A DNA stretch of 64,000 bases. Origin: Lysinibacillus macroides (GTDB lineage Bacteria; Bacillota; Bacilli; Bacillales_A; Planococcaceae). Location: NCBI RefSeq assembly GCF_001281525.1, contig NZ_LGCI01000002.1:62001-126000 (forward strand), given 5' to 3'. Position 1 is the first letter of the stretch, and every line of letters starts with the position of its first letter. A program made the position numbers and the translations under genes. The notes below the pieces were generated by a model. The model did not search any database. It saw only the letters and a list, made by a program, of their open reading frames with translations, and had not been told where the DNA came from. Shown here piece by piece: positions 39,005 through 48,887 of this stretch.

Positions 39005-40141
39005 TTACTTCAATAAATGCTTACTTATTACTAGTTTCTGAATTTCACTTGTGCCTTCATAGATTTCTGTAACCTTGGCATCGCGGAAATAGCGTTCGAC
39101 TGGATAATCCTCTGTATAGCCATAGCCACCAAATACTTGAATAGCTTCAATTGCCGTTTGTACAGCTGTACGTGATGCAAAAAGCTTTGCCATTGAGGCC
39201 TCCGCTCCACATGGTAAGCCTTTTGCCCGTAAATCGGCTGCACGATAGACTAAGAGCTTTGCAGATTCAACAGCCGTTGCCATATCTGCAAGCTTAAAGC
39301 TAACACCTTGCTGGGCAACAATTGGCTTGCCAAATTGAACACGCTCCTTGGCATAAGCTGTTGCAGCTTCAAGTGCTGCTTCTGCAATTCCTAAAGCCTG
39401 GGCGGCAATACCAATTCGACCAACATCTAAATTAGCCAGTGCTATTTTAAAGCCTTCCCCCTCTTCCCCAAGTAGGTTGTCGGCTGGAATACGGCAATTA
39501 TCAAATGTCAACTGAACTGTTCGGGAGCCATGCAAGCCCATCTTCTGTTCATCCTTGCCAATAATAAGCCCTGGTGTTCCCTTTTCCACAATAAATGCAG
39601 AAATACCTCGTGTTTTTTCAGCCGGATTCGTAGAAGCGAAGACAATATACACATCAGCCTCTCCGCCATTTGTAATAAATACCTTGGAACCATTAAGTAC
39701 ATATTCATCGCCATCTCGCACTGCTTTTGATTGTAGAGAGCCAGCGTCTGAACCTGCACTTGGTTCTGTTAAACAAAATGCGCCTAAATATTCCCCTGCT
39801 GCAAGCTTTGGTACATAACGTTTCTTTTGCTCATCATTGCCAAAGTAAATGATTGGATTTGTTCCAACCGAAGTATGCACTGATAAAATAACGCCCATTA
39901 CAGCGCTTACTTTTGATAGTTCATGAATCGCAATAATATACGATGTAAAATCCATGCCAGAGCCACCTAAGTCTTCTGGTGTGGTAATGCCCATTAAGCC
40001 AAGTTCACCCATTTGCTGTAGAAGCTCACGTGGAAATTCCCCTGCTTCCATACGCTCTATCCATGGCTGAATTTTTTCCTGGGCAAACTGACGCACCATA
40101 TCGCGCATCATAATTTGCTCATCTGTAAATTGCAAATGCAT
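39005..40141 (-). CDS. Acyl-CoA dehydrogenase (MmgC-like)
   Basis: 378-residue second acyl-CoA dehydrogenase, paralogous to the neighbour at 37704-38840. [44 protein letters not shown] and IYEGTSEIQKL are visible. A GGGGTG site precedes the ATG by nine bases. With hbd and thiolase upstream it resembles the mmgABC set of B. subtilis, which degrades short acyl-CoAs. Confidence 0.93.
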   Translation of the reverse strand: MHLQFTDEQIMMRDMVRQFAQEKIQPWIERMEAGEFPRELLQQMGELGLMGITTPEDLGGSGMDFTSYIIAIHELSKVSAVMGVILSVHTSVGTNPIIYFGNDEQKKRYVPKLAAGEYLGAFCLTEPSAGSDAGSLQSKAVRDGDEYVLNGSKVFITNGGEADVYIVFASTNPAEKTRGISAFIVEKGTPGLIIGKDEQKMGLHGSRTVQLTFDNCRIPADNLLGEEGEGFKIALANLDVGRIGIAAQALGIAEAALEAATAYAKERVQFGKPIVAQQGVSFKLADMATAVESAKLLVYRAADLRAKGLPCGAEASMAKLFASRTAVQTAIEAIQVFGGYGYTEDYPVERYFRDAKVTEIYEGTSEIQKLVISKHLLK

Positions 40142-40200
40142 CTATAATGTCACCCCTCTAAGTTGTCCCGTAGCATCCGAATAATCCCATCCCCATAGCA

Positions 40201-41052
40201 TTATTCATATACATAAAAACCTCTTCCTGATTTTTTCCCAAGCCAGCCTGCTGCCACATATTTACGAAGCAGTGGGCAAGGGCGATATTTACTATCTCCT
40301 AGACCCTCGTGTAAAATTTCCATGATGTAAAGACAAGTATCCAAACCAATGAAGTCTGCTAACGTTAATGGCCCCATTGGATGGTTCATACCAAGCTTCA
40401 TTACATCGTCAATCGCTTCCTTTGTTGCGACCCCTTCATAAAGTGCATAAATCGCCTCATTAATCATCGGTAGTAAAATACGATTGGAAATAAAGCCAGG
40501 AAAATCATTTACCTCTACTGGCGTTTTTGCAAGCTTTACTGTCATCTCCTCAACAGCTTTGTAGACCTCATCAGCTGTTGCTAAGCCTCGAATGATTTCA
40601 ACAAGCTTCATCACAGGCACAGGATTCATAAAATGCATACCAATAACCTGCTCTGGACGATTTGTCACTGCTGCAATTTCTGTAATCGGCAGTGAAGATG
40701 TATTTGTAGCTAAAATGGCATGTGCTGGTGCAATCTCATCCAGTTGCTTAAAGATCGATTGCTTTATGTCCATATTTTCGACAGCAGCTTCAATCACAAT
40801 ATCTACATCACGAGCATCCTGTAAATCTAATGAAGTATGAAGTCGTGCTAAAATAGCTGCTTTCTCTTCTTCAGTTTTACGCCCTTTTTCAACATCGCGT
40901 GATAAATTTTTTATAATAACCCCTAGCCCACGCTCTAAAAATTCTGGCTTCACATCATTCAATGTCACTTCATAGCCTGCTTGTGCACAAACCTGTGCAA
41001 TACCCGAGCCCATTTGTCCTGCTCCAATGACCATTACCTTGTGAATTCCCAT
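40201..41052 (-). CDS. hbd: 3-hydroxybutyryl-CoA dehydrogenase
   Basis: 283-residue NAD-dependent dehydrogenase linking hydroxyacyl-CoA and acetoacetyl-CoA. The Rossmann loop [13 protein letters not shown] is at the N-terminus; [15 protein letters not shown] contains the catalytic histidine and [12 protein letters not shown] the substrate asparagine. ATG 41050-41052 has GGGGG nine bases upstream and begins four bases after the thiolase stop, so the pair is co-translated. MmgB-like. Confidence 0.95.
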   Translation of the reverse strand: MGIHKVMVIGAGQMGSGIAQVCAQAGYEVTLNDVKPEFLERGLGVIIKNLSRDVEKGRKTEEEKAAILARLHTSLDLQDARDVDIVIEAAVENMDIKQSIFKQLDEIAPAHAILATNTSSLPITEIAAVTNRPEQVIGMHFMNPVPVMKLVEIIRGLATADEVYKAVEEMTVKLAKTPVEVNDFPGFISNRILLPMINEAIYALYEGVATKEAIDDVMKLGMNHPMGPLTLADFIGLDTCLYIMEILHEGLGDSKYRPCPLLRKYVAAGWLGKKSGRGFYVYE

Positions 41053-41056
41053 TTGT

Positions 41057-42256
41057 TTAGTCCCCCTGTTTTGGTACTTCAATCATAATCGCATCACCTT
41101 GCCCGCCGCCTGAACAGATCGCAGCAATGCCGATGCCACCGCCTCGACGCTTTAACTCCTGTGCAAGTGTTAAAATAATGCGTGCTCCAGATGCCCCAAT
41201 TGGGTGACCCAAAGCAACTGCACCACCATTAACATTGACCTTATCTGCATCTAAATCGGCTAACTGTGTGCTAACTAAGGCAACTGCTGCAAAAGCTTCA
41301 TTGATTTCAAATAAATCAATATCTGCCAATGATTTATTGGTCTTTGTTAATAGCTTGTTAATAACAAGACCAGGTGTTTGTGGGAAGTTTTCTGGCTCAA
41401 TCGCAAGTTCCTCATGACCAAGAATAATGGCTAATGGTTCTCGACCTTCACGTGCAGCACGTTCCTCACTCATGACGACAAGTGCACATGCACCATCATT
41501 TACTCCCGGTGCATTCCCTGCAGTAATCGTACCATCCTTATCAAAGGCTGGTTTTAGCTTCGCCAGCACTTCCAACGATGTACCTGCTCTTGGTGCCTCA
41601 TCTGTATCAACAACAAGTGGTTCACCTTTTCGTTGTGGAATTTCCACTGGTACAATTTCTTCAGCAAAATAGCCTTTTTCAATGGCAGTAAGCGCACGTT
41701 CATGACTGCGCACTGACCAGGCATCCTGTTCCTCACGGCTTAGTGAAAATCGTTTAGCTGTCGTATTACCGTAGTTGCCCATATGTGGTCTTGCCTTATC
41801 GAACGCACATGTTAGGCCATCATAAAGCATACCATCGACCATTGTTGAATCTCCCATGCGTAAGCCTGTTCGACCATTTAACAAATAATATGGCGCATTT
41901 GACATGGACTCCATGCCACCTGCCACGATCACTTCTTCGTCCCCTAATCGAATTAGTTGATCTGCTAATGTGACTGCGCGCATCCCCGACGCACAAACTT
42001 TATTGATTGTTTCTGTTTTTACGTTGATTGGTAAATCAGCTTTTATCGCAGCCTGTCGAGAAGGAATTTGCCCCTGTCCCCCTTGTAAAACAGAGCCTAG
42101 AATCACTTCATTTACTTGATCTGAGGCTAGATTGGCTTTCTCTAATGCCCCTTTGATCGCAATCGCACCAAGGTCACTTGCATGCAATGCTGCTAGTGAA
42201 CCACCAAATTTACCAAACGCTGTTCTTGCTCCTGCTAAAATTACAGCTCTATTCAA
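41057..42256 (-). CDS. Acetyl-CoA acetyltransferase (thiolase)
   Basis: 399-residue thiolase II. Nucleophile Cys88 is in [12 protein letters not shown], with [11 protein letters not shown] and the second cysteine in CSGGGQGDA. It splits acetoacetyl-CoA or condenses acetyl-CoA. The TTG at 42254-42256 is preferred over a GTG nine bases earlier because GGGGTG then sits at proper distance and the protein begins [19 protein letters not shown]. It is the first gene of the operon and has an operator-like palindrome upstream. MmgA-like. Confidence 0.94.
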   Translation of the reverse strand: MNRAVILAGARTAFGKFGGSLAALHASDLGAIAIKGALEKANLASDQVNEVILGSVLQGGQGQIPSRQAAIKADLPINVKTETINKVCASGMRAVTLADQLIRLGDEEVIVAGGMESMSNAPYYLLNGRTGLRMGDSTMVDGMLYDGLTCAFDKARPHMGNYGNTTAKRFSLSREEQDAWSVRSHERALTAIEKGYFAEEIVPVEIPQRKGEPLVVDTDEAPRAGTSLEVLAKLKPAFDKDGTITAGNAPGVNDGACALVVMSEERAAREGREPLAIILGHEELAIEPENFPQTPGLVINKLLTKTNKSLADIDLFEINEAFAAVALVSTQLADLDADKVNVNGGAVALGHPIGASGARIILTLAQELKRRGGGIGIAAICSGGGQGDAIMIEVPKQGD

Positions 42257-42314
42257 GTAAAACACCCCTTTTGTTTTACGTTCACAATGAAGCGACGACG
42301 TATAATTAATTGAC

Positions 42315-42328
42315 TGAACGCTCGCTCG
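42315..42328. promoter_or_regulatory. Operator-like site upstream of the thiolase operon
   Basis: TGAACGCTCGCTCG within TTGACTGAACGCTCGCTCGA, nearly identical to the fadF site (TGAATGCTCACTCA). Both resemble the FadR-type inverted repeat TGAATGA...TCATTCA. No good promoter hexamers are seen in the correct orientation here. Confidence 0.5.
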
Positions 42329-42339
42329 ATTTCTAGCGA

Positions 42340-42373
42340 TGAAAAATGGGAGTATTAAACTCCACTCCCATTT
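42340..42373 (-). terminator. Intrinsic terminator of fadF
   Basis: 10-bp stem AAATGGGAGT/ACTCCCATTT followed by TTTTTC on the minus strand. Confidence 0.8.
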
Positions 42374-42455
42374 CCATTTAATCTTATTCTACAAAACAAT
42401 TTTTTAATGTGCAATTTATATTTTTCAGATAACTAAAATATTGCTGTAAGAGCGA

Positions 42456-44666
42456 TTATTTTTCTGCGTTTATTTCAGTATTTTCATTCTGCTGCGCATT
42501 TTCTACTGAAGCTACTACTTCTTCAAGTGTTTCCTCATCAGAAGTTTCTGCTGCTTTTACTTTTTCTCCAAATACTGAACGCTCAAGTAATTCTGCAATA
42601 TCGAATGTACCAATGGAATCTTCAACCTCTTTTGCCTTCGTACCATCCTCTAGCATTGTTAAGCAATAAGGACAGCCAGAAGAAATCACAGATGCATTCG
42701 TTGCTAAAGCTTGCTCTGTACGTGCTACATTAATACGATTACCGACATGCTCCTCCATCCACATTAAACCGCCACCTGCGCCACAGCACATCGCTGTTTC
42801 GCGATTTCGTTCCATTTCTACAAGTTTAACTCCAGGAATACCACGTAATATCTCACGTGGAGCATCATAAACGTCATTGTAACGACCTAAGTAGCAAGAA
42901 TCATGGAAGACAATTGTTTCATGAACCTCATAATTTAACGCTAGTCGATTTTCTTCAATTAGCTGGTTCAATAATTCTGTATGGTGATAGACTTCACCTT
43001 TCCAGCCAAAGTCCTGATATTCATTTTTAAAGATATTGTAAGCATGCGGGTCAATTGTAACGATTTTTTTCACATCATTCTTCTCAAACTCATCAATATT
43101 AGCTGTCGCTAACTCTTGGAACAAGAATTCATTTCCTAAACGACGAGGTGTGTCTCCTGAGTTTTTCTCTTTATTACCTAAGATTGCAAACTTCACACCA
43201 GCTTCGTTTAACAGGCGACAAAAAGCTAAAGCAATTTTTTGTGAACGGTTATCAAATGCACCCATTGAGCCAACCCACAATAGATATTCCATTTCCTCGT
43301 CAGATTTCTTTAGCTCTTTTACTGTTGGAATATGAATTGTTGGATCTAAATCACGCCATTTTTCTTTTTCTTTACGGTTTAAGCCCCAAGGATTGCCTTG
43401 TCGCTCAATATTCGTCATCGCACGTTGCGCATCAGGATTTACTTTCCCCTCTGTCATTGTTAAATAACGACGTAGATCAATAATTTTATCCACATGCTCA
43501 TTCATCACTGGACATTGATCCTCACAGTTACGACAAGTCGTACAAGCCCAAATTTCTTCTTCTGTAATGACATCACCAATTAAAGATGGACTATAGATAT
43601 CTTCAATTACTGCACCTTCAGCGCCTGCTGCCATGGCAAGCTGATTGCCCTTTGTATTGGCAAAGAATTGATAAGGCACCCATGGCTTTTGCTTTGTGAC
43701 AACAGCACCTGTAAATGTTAAATGATCACGCAATTTCACGATTAAATCCATTGGTGACAGCATTTTTCCTGTTCCTGTTGCTGGACACATATTTGTACAA
43801 CGTCCACATTCTACGCAAGAGTACAAATCAAGCATTTGCTTTTGCGTGAAGTCCTGAATGCGTCCAACCCCAATAGCAGGCATATCCTCTTCACTTTCAG
43901 CATTTTCTAACGCCTCAAAATCAATTGGTGTTAATGTACCTACACGATCTAAACGATTCATGTAGACATTAAGTGGGCTCACAATTAAGTGGAAATGCTT
44001 AGATTGTGGTACGTATACAAGGAATGTTAATAGAATTAAAAGGTGTGCCCACCACATGACATAAAACACGCCAGCAGCTACCGATGTAGGTAGGAAGCCA
44101 AAAATAGCAGCGATGCTAGAAGCAACTGGCTCCGTATAGGTTAATCCCTCACCATGCCAAATTAACCCCATACCATTCGCGATTAATGTCGATACCATTA
44201 AGCCACCAATGAAAATTAATACTAGCCCATTTTTCCATCCTCGTTTTAAACGTACTAGCTTTTCAACATAACGGCGGTAAAATGCCCAGACTACTGCTAT
44301 TAAAATCATTAACACAACCAGCTCTTGGAAGAATGTAAAGACACCGTAGAAAATGCCCAATGGCAGATGTGATTCTGGTGCTAATCCTTTCCAAATTAAA
44401 TCAATGGCTCCTAGCTGTACCATTAAAAAACCATAGAAAAACATAACATGAATTAGCCCACTCTTTGGATCTTTTAATAGCTTATTTTGACCAAATACAT
44501 TGATCATAATATAACGAAGTCGTTCTTTAACACTTTCATCAAACTCAACCTTTTTCCCCAATTGCACATACTTATAGCGTGTTTTTAACAGATAGAAGAA
44601 CAACCCTACTGCATAAAGCACAACCACGACTGTTAAAATAATATTGGCAATTAATAATGGACTCAT
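42456..44666 (-). CDS. fadF: Membrane iron-sulfur oxidoreductase FadF (ETF:quinone type)
   Basis: 736-residue protein thought to pass electrons from acyl-CoA dehydrogenases and ETF to the quinone pool. An N-terminal region of about six helices (1-240) resembles nitrate reductase gamma; two 4Fe-4S clusters are bound by CVECGRCTNMCP and CTTCRNCEDQCP; two CCG domains follow, the second with ETAMCCGAGGGL. A C-terminal acidic tail is low complexity. ATG follows AAGGGGGGG. The gene has its own operator-bearing promoter and terminator and equals B. subtilis ywjF in neighbourhood. Confidence 0.93.
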   Translation of the reverse strand: MSPLLIANIILTVVVVLYAVGLFFYLLKTRYKYVQLGKKVEFDESVKERLRYIMINVFGQNKLLKDPKSGLIHVMFFYGFLMVQLGAIDLIWKGLAPESHLPLGIFYGVFTFFQELVVLMILIAVVWAFYRRYVEKLVRLKRGWKNGLVLIFIGGLMVSTLIANGMGLIWHGEGLTYTEPVASSIAAIFGFLPTSVAAGVFYVMWWAHLLILLTFLVYVPQSKHFHLIVSPLNVYMNRLDRVGTLTPIDFEALENAESEEDMPAIGVGRIQDFTQKQMLDLYSCVECGRCTNMCPATGTGKMLSPMDLIVKLRDHLTFTGAVVTKQKPWVPYQFFANTKGNQLAMAAGAEGAVIEDIYSPSLIGDVITEEEIWACTTCRNCEDQCPVMNEHVDKIIDLRRYLTMTEGKVNPDAQRAMTNIERQGNPWGLNRKEKEKWRDLDPTIHIPTVKELKKSDEEMEYLLWVGSMGAFDNRSQKIALAFCRLLNEAGVKFAILGNKEKNSGDTPRRLGNEFLFQELATANIDEFEKNDVKKIVTIDPHAYNIFKNEYQDFGWKGEVYHHTELLNQLIEENRLALNYEVHETIVFHDSCYLGRYNDVYDAPREILRGIPGVKLVEMERNRETAMCCGAGGGLMWMEEHVGNRINVARTEQALATNASVISSGCPYCLTMLEDGTKAKEVEDSIGTFDIAELLERSVFGEKVKAAETSDEETLEEVVASVENAQQNENTEINAEK

Positions 44667-44761
44667 GGTTGGTCCCCCCCTTTAGTTTGTCGTCATTTCT
44701 CTCTTTGTAAAGAAATTGCTAGTTCATACAAAAATGTACGTCACTTAATCATTATATTCCT

Positions 44762-44791
44762 ATTCTAATAAATGAGTGAGCATTCAGTCAA
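44762..44791 (-). promoter_or_regulatory. fadF promoter with embedded operator
   Basis: TTGACT (44786-44791), 18-base spacer, TAGAAT (44762-44767). The spacer contains the palindrome TGAGTGAGCATTCA (44773-44786), so a bound TetR/FadR protein would block polymerase. Confidence 0.65.
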
Positions 44792-44841
44792 CACAAAACA
44801 AGAAATCTTACTGATAATTTTCTATTCTTACATTTTACAAG

Positions 44842-44872
44842 AAAAAAAGCCACCCTGAATTTCAAAGTGACT
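44842..44872 (-). terminator. Intrinsic terminator of the cobalamin operon
   Basis: Stem AGTCACTTT with its G-U-containing partner, then TTTTTTTC on the minus strand. Confidence 0.75.
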
Positions 44873-44884
44873 CTTCCAGCGAAA

Positions 44885-45448
44885 TTATTTTTTAAAAACG
44901 TTACCACTACGAATATATTCAACATCTGCTACCTTTAACCGAACATTAACAACGCGTGCAGCTGCAAATAAGTAATCCGATAAACGGTTTAAATATTTTT
45001 GCACAACCTTTGGTACATCTTCTACTTCCTTCATAAGTGTTACCATCTCACGCTCTGCTCGGCGTGCCACTGTACGAGCAATGTGTAAAGTTGCTGCCGC
45101 TGGTGCACCCCCGGGCAAAATAAAACGTTGAAGAGGTGGTGCTTCATCTGACAATGCATCAATACGAGATTCTAACACTTCAATAGGCTGCTCTGTTAGC
45201 TTATAATGACGCTCCTTCATAACATTGGCAAGATCACCACCAGCATCGAACAGCTCATGCTGAATTGCCTCTAAGTCTGTCAAAATATCTTTAAAGAGCG
45301 CCTGATCTAATTCGCTAACAGCCTTGCCAATAAAAGAATTTAGCTCATCAATGGCTCCATACGCCTCCACACGTAAACTATCTTTATCCACACGTCCACC
45401 AATAAGACTTGTTTTCCCCGTATCGCCTGTTTTCGTGTAAAGCTTCAT
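44885..45448 (-). CDS. pduO: ATP:cob(I)alamin adenosyltransferase (PduO type)
   Basis: 187-residue enzyme that makes adenosylcobalamin, the IcmF cofactor. The N-terminal ATP loop KLYTKTGDTGKTSLIGG, VEAYGAIDELNS and the helix segment RTVARRAER are conserved. ATG 45446-45448 has GGAG nine bases upstream. It is the last gene of the btuFCD-cbiZ operon, 12 bases after the ATPase gene, matching the yvrCBA-yvqK arrangement of B. subtilis. Confidence 0.95.
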   Translation of the reverse strand: MKLYTKTGDTGKTSLIGGRVDKDSLRVEAYGAIDELNSFIGKAVSELDQALFKDILTDLEAIQHELFDAGGDLANVMKERHYKLTEQPIEVLESRIDALSDEAPPLQRFILPGGAPAAATLHIARTVARRAEREMVTLMKEVEDVPKVVQKYLNRLSDYLFAAARVVNVRLKVADVEYIRSGNVFKK

Positions 45449-45460
45449 TTCTCTCATCTC

Positions 45461-46921
45461 CTAAAATTGATTTTTATAATTTTTAATAGCCTGAACTGTT
45501 GTTTCAAAAACGCCCTTTGCGATTGTTTTCCCTACTTCTGTAATCGGACCAGCATACAGCATTTCTTCTCCTTTTTGAGTGGCAGCTATTAGCAAACTAT
45601 CCGTAGCCGTACCTGTGGCAATTGTTCCACTGCGCGCATCACGAATATTTTCTGATTGCAATGCTTTTGTCTTTGCTTCTGTAGCTGTCATCGTTGCTTG
45701 TAAAAAGGCTTCTTCTGATAAACAGCCATTAATAATGACCCATGTATTGATGGTGCCAATATAAGGCTCATCCTGTCGTTCATGTACACGTGATACATCC
45801 ACTGCATTGCCAACACCTGCTGTTACAGCTACTATCATATTGCCAAAAGACGCAGAAAATTCTTGGATTGCTACAAGACTCGTTGGCACAGCTGTTAGCA
45901 TCACAACCGTGCTTGTAGGTGCGAAATTCTCCCTTTGTAAAAATTCGTTGACTTCTCGTTTTACATCGCTAATTACATAATCACCTGGTACTGAGCGATT
46001 TAATAAGCAACTAAACCACCCAATTCCAGGATTATGTACGGCTGATGATACTATTTTTAAAGGAATTTCTGTTTGAAGCTGAATATAATGTTCCGTTATC
46101 GTGAAATGCTCCTTTTTAATCATTGCACGTTGTTGACGATCACCTGCTGTAGGCATCATTGTAATTTGTGGCTTTGGCATTTCAGGATGTGCATAGGTTG
46201 CCACTCGTGCTTGGTAAACATCTTCAATTTGTGAAGCGATAATCACCTCATGTGGCGCACCAATTGCTCGCATCTGCCCGCCCTCCATGAGTAATAATTC
46301 ATCACAATAAAGTGAGGCTAAATTCATATCATGTAGCACCATTACCACTGTCAGCCCACATTCCATAGCCTCTTTACGCACCATATCTAAAATTTGACGT
46401 TGATGGGCAATATCTAAGTGATTTGTGGGCTCATCTAGCAGTAGAATTTCTGCTGTTTGGGCAAGTGCTTGTGCCACAAACACACGTTGCTGCTCCCCAC
46501 CTGATAAAAATTCCATTGGTGTCTGTTCATAACGCTTGACACCTGTTTGTAGCATAGCATGTTGAACAGCCTGTTCATCACGCGCAGACCAACTAGCAAA
46601 GAAGCCTGTTTGATGCGGGTAACGTCCGAGTGATACAACCTCCCGCACACTATTGGAGAAAGCATTGGCGTGGAGCTGTGGTAAGACAGCCATTTTTTTC
46701 GCTAATGCACGTGCATTATACGAGTGAATAGCTTTCCCATCAATCATAACCATGCCAGTAGTAGTTGGTAAAATACCACTTAATACTTTCAATAATGTGG
46801 ATTTTCCACTACCATTCGGTCCTAAAATACCAAGAATTTTTCCTTTTTCCACAGTAAAACTTATGTCTTTGACGAGTGGTACGTCTTCATAGCCACCCGA
46901 TAAATGTTCAACAACAATCAT
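45461..46921 (-). CDS. btuD: Cobalamin ABC transporter ATPase fused to CbiZ-like amidohydrolase
   Basis: 486-residue two-domain protein. Residues 1-245 are a BtuD/FecE ATPase (Walker A GPNGSGKST at 34-42, signature LSGGEQQRVFVAQAL, Walker B ILLLDEPTNHLDI). After a short linker, about 275-485 match adenosylcobinamide amidohydrolase CbiZ, with VAVTAGVGNAVDVS and GTATDSLLIAAT. CbiZ removes the side chain of incomplete corrinoids so they can be rebuilt. The gene overlaps btuC by four bases. Similar fusions are known in bacilli; here the fusion joins uptake and salvage. Confidence 0.9.
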   Translation of the reverse strand: MIVVEHLSGGYEDVPLVKDISFTVEKGKILGILGPNGSGKSTLLKVLSGILPTTTGMVMIDGKAIHSYNARALAKKMAVLPQLHANAFSNSVREVVSLGRYPHQTGFFASWSARDEQAVQHAMLQTGVKRYEQTPMEFLSGGEQQRVFVAQALAQTAEILLLDEPTNHLDIAHQRQILDMVRKEAMECGLTVVMVLHDMNLASLYCDELLLMEGGQMRAIGAPHEVIIASQIEDVYQARVATYAHPEMPKPQITMMPTAGDRQQRAMIKKEHFTITEHYIQLQTEIPLKIVSSAVHNPGIGWFSCLLNRSVPGDYVISDVKREVNEFLQRENFAPTSTVVMLTAVPTSLVAIQEFSASFGNMIVAVTAGVGNAVDVSRVHERQDEPYIGTINTWVIINGCLSEEAFLQATMTATEAKTKALQSENIRDARSGTIATGTATDSLLIAATQKGEEMLYAGPITEVGKTIAKGVFETTVQAIKNYKNQF

Positions 46922-47919
46922 GCCCGCACCCCCTTGCTTTTACGCTGCTTATAAAAAATATAAGAAAAAACAGGTGCTCCAATAAAGGCTGTAATCACAC
47001 CAATGGGCAGCTCTCTTGGCAAAATGATTGTACGTGCTACTAAGTCGCAGATAATTAATAATGTTGCCCCATTTAAAAATGATAATGGTAATACATGGCG
47101 ATGATCAGCGCCCCATATCATTCGTGTCATATGTGGTACAACTAGCCCTACAAAGCCAATTGTACCAGACACAGCTACAGCAGCTCCTGTTAACATAGAG
47201 CCACCTGCTAAAATCAAATACTTACTACGCTTTACATTCACCCCTAGATGTTTGGCTCGCTCCTCACCATATAATAAAACATTTAGCTCTCGTCTTTGTG
47301 TCCAGAGCATAAGTGAGCCAATCAGGACAAACGGAATAATCATTTGAACATACGGCCAGCCTCGCATCGAGACCGAGCCAAGTAGCCAACTAACTACTTG
47401 TCGTAGCTCCTCGCCCGATAAAGCAATCATTAAAGAAATAAGGGAACCTAAAAATGAACTAAAAATAACACCTGTTAAAATCAAGGTCTCCATTTTCAAG
47501 GAACGATCAACCGCTCTGGCAAAGGTCATCACAATAATCATTGTTAGAATAGCACCGAGCATACTAAAGATTGGCAAAGCATACAGTCCTGCCATAGGTA
47601 TGGATATACTAAAAAAGATAGTCATTACTGCACCAACAGAAGCACCTGAGGAAACACCTAATGTATAAGGGTCTGCTAATGGATTTTTTAATAATCCTTG
47701 GAAAGCCGCTCCTGCAATCGCAAGAGAGGCTCCTACTAGCCCTGCTAATAGCACACGCGGCAAACGAATTTTCCAAAAAATATTGGCGGCTGTTTCATCA
47801 ACCGTCTGATTCCATAAAACTTCAAATGGAATATGAACCGAGCCTATTGCTGCACCGCACCAGATACTTATCATAAGAAGCGTGCATGTTAGTACATAGG
47901 CTACTGTTATTTTTTTCAC
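46918..47919 (-). CDS. btuC: Cobalamin ABC transporter permease
   Basis: 333-residue BtuC/FecCD permease with about ten helices. RLPRVLLAGLVGASLA, DPYTLGVSSGASVGA and GFVGLVVPHMTRMI are visible. DPYTLG and the linked btuF, cbiZ and pduO genes point to corrinoid rather than iron-siderophore transport. It overlaps btuF upstream and btuD downstream by four bases each, a tightly coupled set. Confidence 0.9.
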   Translation of the reverse strand: MKKITVAYVLTCTLLMISIWCGAAIGSVHIPFEVLWNQTVDETAANIFWKIRLPRVLLAGLVGASLAIAGAAFQGLLKNPLADPYTLGVSSGASVGAVMTIFFSISIPMAGLYALPIFSMLGAILTMIIVMTFARAVDRSLKMETLILTGVIFSSFLGSLISLMIALSGEELRQVVSWLLGSVSMRGWPYVQMIIPFVLIGSLMLWTQRRELNVLLYGEERAKHLGVNVKRSKYLILAGGSMLTGAAVAVSGTIGFVGLVVPHMTRMIWGADHRHVLPLSFLNGATLLIICDLVARTIILPRELPIGVITAFIGAPVFSYIFYKQRKSKGVRA

Positions 47920-48887
47920 TCAAATACCTCTGGATGGATTGCTTTTGCTAATTCTTCAAGTCCGTCTGCTAAACGTGGACCCTGACGGCTTGTTGTACTT
48001 TCATTCACTTGCACAATTGCGTTATTTTTCACAGCATTTACTGTATCAAAGCCAGCACGTTGTGGAATTTTTGTTAAAATATCTGGTACATAGTGATAGG
48101 TCACAATAATAACATCTGGATTTTTTGCAATAATTTGCTCCGCATCAATCTTATACCAGTCATTACCATCTGCTGCTACATTTTCTGCATGAATCATCTC
48201 AAGCATAGCGTTCATAAATGTACCATTTCCAGCTACATAAATATCTGGCTCATCAGATGCTTCTACTAGGACCTTCTTTGGCTCAGTATCCTTCACCTTA
48301 GCTTGAATCTCTTCCACCTTTGTCTTCATATCAGCAATAATTTTTTCAGCCTCTGGTAGCTTCCCTGTAGCACGACCAAGCTGCTCAATTGTTGTGTAGG
48401 TCTCATTAAAATCTTGTGCATTGTTCACAACAAACACTTTCACACCTGCTGATTCTAGCTGGGCAATCGCTGCTTCTGATAAAGACATACTTGATTCATG
48501 TGAAAACACAATATCTGGCTGTAAGGCAATAACCTTCTCAATATCGTACTCCATACCGCCAACCTTTTCCTTGTCCGCAGCTTCTGGTGGATAATCATCA
48601 TTGTCTGTAACACCTACGATTTCATCATTTAAACCAAGGCCAAATAATATTTCTGTATTACTTGGAATAAGCGAAACGATTTTCTCAGGAGGTGCTTCGA
48701 GTGTAATGTCCTTACCAAGTGCATCTGTCAGCGTCATCGGGAATGTCGCTTCATCCACCTGCGATGTCTCTTGCTCTGTTTGTGGCTTGTCCGTTGAAGG
48801 CTTAGCATCCTTATCTCCCTGCCCACAAGCAGCAAGTACACCGATTGCTAAAAATGCTGATAATCCTATTTTCCAAAACTTCTTCAT
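47916..48887 (-). CDS. btuF: Cobalamin-binding lipoprotein
   Basis: 323-residue class III binding protein. The signal peptide ends in lipobox VLAAC, followed by a Lys/Thr/Glu linker. KIVSLIPSNTEILFGLGL and DEIVGVTDNDDYP are typical BtuF segments. ATG follows AAGGAGG. It is the first gene of the B12 operon. No recognisable cobalamin riboswitch precedes it. Confidence 0.9.
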   Translation of the reverse strand: MKKFWKIGLSAFLAIGVLAACGQGDKDAKPSTDKPQTEQETSQVDEATFPMTLTDALGKDITLEAPPEKIVSLIPSNTEILFGLGLNDEIVGVTDNDDYPPEAADKEKVGGMEYDIEKVIALQPDIVFSHESSMSLSEAAIAQLESAGVKVFVVNNAQDFNETYTTIEQLGRATGKLPEAEKIIADMKTKVEEIQAKVKDTEPKKVLVEASDEPDIYVAGNGTFMNAMLEMIHAENVAADGNDWYKIDAEQIIAKNPDVIIVTYHYVPDILTKIPQRAGFDTVNAVKNNAIVQVNESTTSRQGPRLADGLEELAKAIHPEVFE

